A program made the translations under genes and the position numbers. The notes under the pieces are model-generated. The model made no database searches, was not told where the DNA came from, and saw only the letters and a program-made list of their open reading frames with translations. This document shows, piece by piece, positions 60,331 through 64,000 of a DNA stretch of 64,000 nt. Source of the stretch: Certhia americana (taxonomy: Eukaryota > Chordata > Aves > Passeriformes > Certhiidae). Positions within the stretch are counted from its first letter, which is position 1, and each line of letters opens with the position of its first letter. Location of the stretch: NCBI GenBank assembly GCA_018697195.1, contig CM031878.1, forward strand, positions 5,347,271-5,411,270, read 5' to 3'.

Positions 60331-60574
60331 TTAATGAGAATCAGCATTTGGTTATCCTGGGTTGGCAAGATGACACATGACTACCTTGTGTCAGCAAGAG
60401 TCTTGACCCTTTTCTGCAGAGCTTTCACACAGCCATTTCCCATCCTACACTGGTACACAGTTGTTTTGCTTTGGTGAGGGCTTGGTTTATCTTATAGTTC
60501 AGACTGCTGGCAAAGGTGGTAAACTACTATTATTGATCCCAAGGAAGCTCCTCGTTAACCATCTGTCTTTCTGA

Positions 60575-61350
60575 CATCACAGAATCACAGAATTATTACA
60601 GTTGGAAGAGACCTCTGTATATCTTGCTGTCCAACCACTCTGCCAAGGCAGGGTCACCTGGAGCAGGTAACACAGGAATATATCCACTTGGTTTTGGATG
60701 TCTCCAGAGAGGGAAACTCCACATCCTCCATTGAGAACTGTTCCAGTGCTCTGTTGCCTTCAACATAAAGTTCTTGCTCCTGCTGAGGCAAAACTTCTTG
60801 TGTTTTAGTTTATGGTCAATGTTCCCTCTTGTCACAGGGCACCACTGACAGGAGTTTGGCACCAGCTTCTTGTCAGCCTCCACTGAAATTTTTTTTCACA
60901 TTAATGAGATCCCCTCTCAGACTTCTATTATCCAGGATAAATAGGCCAAACTCCTCCAGTCTCTCCTAATGAAAGTGATGCATCAGACCCCAAATCATCT
61001 TTGTGTCTGTCCTTCGCCGGACCTCCTCTAGTAGCTCCATGCATTTCTCATGTTGAGGAACTCAGAACTGGACACAGCACTCCATATGTGTCCACACCAG
61101 GGCTGAGTAGAGGTACAGGATCACCTTCCTCAGTCTGCTGAACACACTCTTCCTGATGCACCTCAGAGTACCACTGGCCCTCCTGGCTGAAAGTTCACAC
61201 TGCTGTCTCATGGCCAAATTGTCCAAAGCTCCAGGTCCCTCTCAGCAGAGATGCTCTCTGGTAGGTCATCCCTTACTCTCTGCTGGTGCTTGGGGTTATT
61301 CATGCCCAGGGGCAAGATCCTACACTTTCCTTTGTTAACATTACTAGTTT
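60575..61350 (-). mobile_element. CR1 LINE fragment (ORF2 C-terminus, 3' UTR and 3' terminus)
   Basis: The 3' end is marked on the plus strand by ATCACAGAATCACAGAATTA at 60576. Further landmarks in CR1 order are GGTCACCTGGAGCAGGTAAC (about 60651), ATGTCTCCAGAGAGGGAAACTCCACATCC (about 60698-60726), GTTCCAGTGCTCTGTTGCC (about 60741), GAGATCCCCTCTCAG (about 60906), CCAGAACTGGACACAGCACTCC-type block (about 61062-61083), GAGTAGAGGTACAGGATCACC (about 61107) and CAGGGGCAAGATCCTACACTTTCC (about 61308-61331). The recognisable match stops near 61350. The minus-strand frame is broken by stops and frameshifts. Confidence 0.92.
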
Positions 61351-61489
61351 CTCTATACCCAACTCTCTAGACTATCAAGTCACAGAAGCCTGGAATTAGC
61401 CTTTGCCAATAGACACTGGGGCAAATGTTGAGCATCTAAGCTTTTCCTGTAATCTTTAGCATAACAACTCCTGTCCTTTCAGCAGCAAT

Positions 61490-62065
61490 CCCTTGTTAAC
61501 CTTGGTCTTCCTCTTGCTGAAAGTATTCTTTTCTCTTACTGAATATTGCCCTTGACATTCCTCACCAGTTTTAACTCCAGCTGGGATATGGCCTTCTTAC
61601 TTCAATCCTTGGATGCCTGGACACTGTTTCAGTGTTATTACTCACAGTTCCACATCGAGCTAGCCTGGCCCCTAGCCATGCCGTCCTGTTTTGTATAGAT
61701 CAAGATGGATCATTCTGATGCTTTGAGGAGGCTGCCCTTGAAGATTTTATCTTCCAGAGCAGACTTAAAGCTTTCACACATGCCAACTGCCTAAACTACT
61801 CTCCTGACACACAGGATCTTTATGTTAGTAATACCTTCCTTTTCTCCCCACTCAATGCGAACTCATGGTCACTGAGGCAGAGGCTCCAAGTCTCAGATTC
61901 CTGTTCAGTTCTGCTTTATTTGAGCAGTGAATCCAGCACAACATCTCTCTTAGTTTGGACATTCACTATCTTCAACAAAAATAATGACATCAGTCCAGCT
62001 TAATCCTCATTGTAGCACTAGCCAGAGAATTTCATGCTTAACTCCAGGGTTGAGCCCAGTAGCTT
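61490..62065 (-). mobile_element. CR1 LINE fragment (region upstream of the RT core)
   Basis: The plus strand carries, in reverse, sequence typical of the part of CR1 that precedes the RT catalytic core: GCCCTTGACATTCCTCACCAG (about 61549-61569), AACTCCAGCTGGGATATGGCCTTC (about 61573-61596), GCCTGGACACTGTTTCAGTG (about 61616-61635), GCGAACTCATGGTCACTGAGGC (about 61857-61878) and CCAGCACAACATCTCTCTTAG (about 61933-61953). It has the same orientation as the CR1 tail at 60575-61350, and only about 140 unrecognised bases separate them. The intervening RT core, normally about 1 kb, is missing. One insertion with a large internal deletion is the simplest reading. Two separate insertions are possible. 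Confidence 0.75.
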
Positions 62066-64000
62066 GTCTTTGATTAGAACATCTTTTCCAGAAAAACATT
62101 CAGTATTGATCTGAGGGCAAAAAAGTGGTGAATAAGACAGTTTTGTGCATAGTTTTCCTCCTTCATTAGAATTATGTACTGATTTTTATTTTAATTCACC
62201 TGATTTCATTCTTCAGGTTTGATTTATCTAGCCTTCTCTGCTAAGTGAAAGAATCCTTTGGTAATTTTTTTTTTCTTTATAAAGGGGTATAAAGGTAATT
62301 ATATAGAAAAAAAAATCTTGATAGTGTGGTAAAAATAGATGATCAAGTTTTCACATTGAGAGAACATCTCTTAATATTTTTCTGCTTTCTGGAACTTGGA
62401 AGTGTAAAAGGTTTCAATAAGGAGAAAGAGCAGTGACTTCTGATGTATCTGAAACTTTGTCTAGAGGCGTGTGCTAGTTCATTCAGGTATTCACTGAGGC
62501 AATTCACTCATTCCTTGGCTCTATTGTATATGTAATAAGCATTACTGTGGGCCTCAGGTAAGACTTGAGCTGGAAAGTAATAGTATAACCTTATCAGAAG
62601 CAAAGAGTGTAGCTTCTGAAACAATGACTTTTACATAGTGAGCATGATAAATGAAAGCATTTTCCTCTTGTTTAAGAAACCAGGTTTTTATGAGTTTATT
62701 GTAGAATATTATTGGCACCAGTGTTTCCATCCCTTTTTTTTTTTTTTTTTCCTAATTCTAGGATTTATTGCTTTTTCTTTTATTTCAAAGCAATAAGAAC
62801 TTAAGAGAAAATTCTCAGCACAATGTGTCTGCTCAGGTTTAGAAAGGTTTTCCAGTTTTCCACTTCTCCGGTTTGGCTGACATGCTAAAACTACCTCTTT
62901 ACGTGTCTGTGCAAGTAGTCATTTAAACAAGGAATTTTAAACTTTATAATTTTGAAGGGGCTTTGGCAGGATGGTTGCAGTTGGTTTTTTTTCCCCATAA
63001 GGATCTCTGTACATTCCTTTGATTTAGGGTTTATGAAATTAATTTAGCTACAGGCTTTTTAAAATTTCCATTCTTATTTCTTATTCAGTTTATCTTTGTG
63101 CAGTTCTTTCCTGTATTTAAAAAGCCTCTTCAGTTTTATGAACAAAAATGTTGTTTTTTAAAGTAACTTTCAGCTTTGGAGTTCAACATATTCAAACATT
63201 CTCAGAATGATGGATGGCAATTTTCTGAGTGCAATTAATCTGCAATTCCGACTGATTTCATGATGCTATTGTCACAATTTAAAGAGTCACTGAATACTTC
63301 TAAAACTATCCATTTTTCTTTTATTTAATAATGTGAACATCGACTATGAATTTTGAATGCTGGTTTGGTTTTGTTTTTTTTTTTTTTTTTTTTTTTTTCT
63401 TCCCACTTACACACATTAAAACTAAAAAGGTCAATTTAATTTCCTGAGCTTGTTTTTCAAATTTATCTGCTAGTTTTTTGAGTGCAGAGCTTAGCATAGT
63501 AGAGTTCCCTGTGGAGGAAAATCCTGGTAAAACTGATGGAGCAGAATAGAAGAGTAAGAGCAGTCCTGATGAAAGATGTTCCTGATTCTGAAGCCGCATC
63601 TGGGGCTTTTTTTGCCATCAGTGGGCATCTCTGTTTGAAAGTCAGTGGGTCATTCAATTCAAGAAATCAAGGATGGGATCCTTTACAAAGAGCAGTAGGT
63701 GGGAACATCACTTACTTCTGGTGTGTGCTAAAGCTTCTTAAGTGGAGACCAAGAAAAAATTTTCTGTGCATTTCAGTTTCTGTCAGTAACTAATTTTACT
63801 TTCCAGTTCTGCCATATCAATTTTGATAAATTCACTGCAAGTCATTAATGACCCAAACCAAAACACATTCAATGACACTAAACAGCACATAAGGAGGAAA
63901 GTGTTGCCATGTAGGTACATGAAATTAATTTACCAACTGAAGCTTTGTTCACATGTACAGAATACCTGTAGCATCATCAGTAATAAAGGCATTTCTGTAA
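62066..64000. other. Unique noncoding DNA to the window end
   Basis: The stretch is AT-rich, with T-runs at 62734-62750 (T17) and 63374-63398 (T25). Frames of 85 and 92 codons near 63.3-63.8 kb include homopolymer-coded residues or lack domains, and I do not regard them as genes. Confidence 0.6.

Noticed and set aside
1..64000. CRISPR arrays, operons, phage or other prokaryotic systems
   Set aside because: No spaced direct repeats, no long frames and no ribosome-binding-site pattern. The repeat content is that of a bird nuclear genome.

Overview
The window looks like intergenic or deep intronic DNA from a bird nuclear genome. It is AT-rich throughout, has no open reading frame longer than about 155 codons, and every longer frame lies in a repeat, a simple-sequence tract or DNA without coding character. 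The bird assignment rests on the repeats. There are about eleven fragments of CR1-type LINEs, several ending in the characteristic CR1 3' terminus. There is one solo LTR of the avian ERVL type, and there are remnants of older amniote SINE/LINE families. The species cannot be named from this alone. No protein-coding gene, tRNA, rRNA, CRISPR array or bacterial-type feature can be supported.

Layout. 1-175 is a pyrimidine-rich tract. 176-8077 is unique AT-rich DNA with a conserved-element candidate near 5.8-6.3 kb. A CR1 3' fragment lies at 8.1-8.3 kb, followed by a complex unique block at 9.05-9.8 kb. A longer CR1 reverse-transcriptase fragment sits at 13.2-14.4 kb and a doubtful one at 16.6-17.0 kb. 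At 18436-19149 there is a solo LTR with TG...CA ends and a perfect 5-bp target duplication (CTAGT). 19.2-25.4 kb is unique DNA with another conserved-element candidate (20.1-20.6 kb). A CR1 fragment at 25.4-26.15 kb is followed by a 340-bp pyrimidine tract. 26.7-37.7 kb is mostly unique and holds an old CR1/L3-like RT scrap (31.6-31.8 kb). 37.7-37.95 kb is a CR1 tail. 38-49.4 kb is unique apart from strongly A/C- or T/G-skewed tracts. CR1 tails follow at 49.5-49.85 and 55.6-56.03 kb, a MIR-like SINE at 51.7-52.0 kb, and the best conserved-element candidate at 52.65-53.05 kb. Three long A-runs fall within 2.7 kb (53.1-55.8 kb). A cluster of three CR1 pieces occupies 59.9-62.1 kb, and the rest is unique.

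No genes act together here. Any function would be regulatory: possible conserved noncoding elements, the CpG-rich LTR, or structure-prone simple repeats. I did not find a previously undescribed gene system. The most informative observations are the solo LTR with its intact duplication, a homopolymer that has grown inside a datable CR1 copy, recurring A/C-only tracts, and the unique, motif-rich blocks that deserve a cross-species alignment. Boundaries of repeats without a terminal motif are estimates made by eye.
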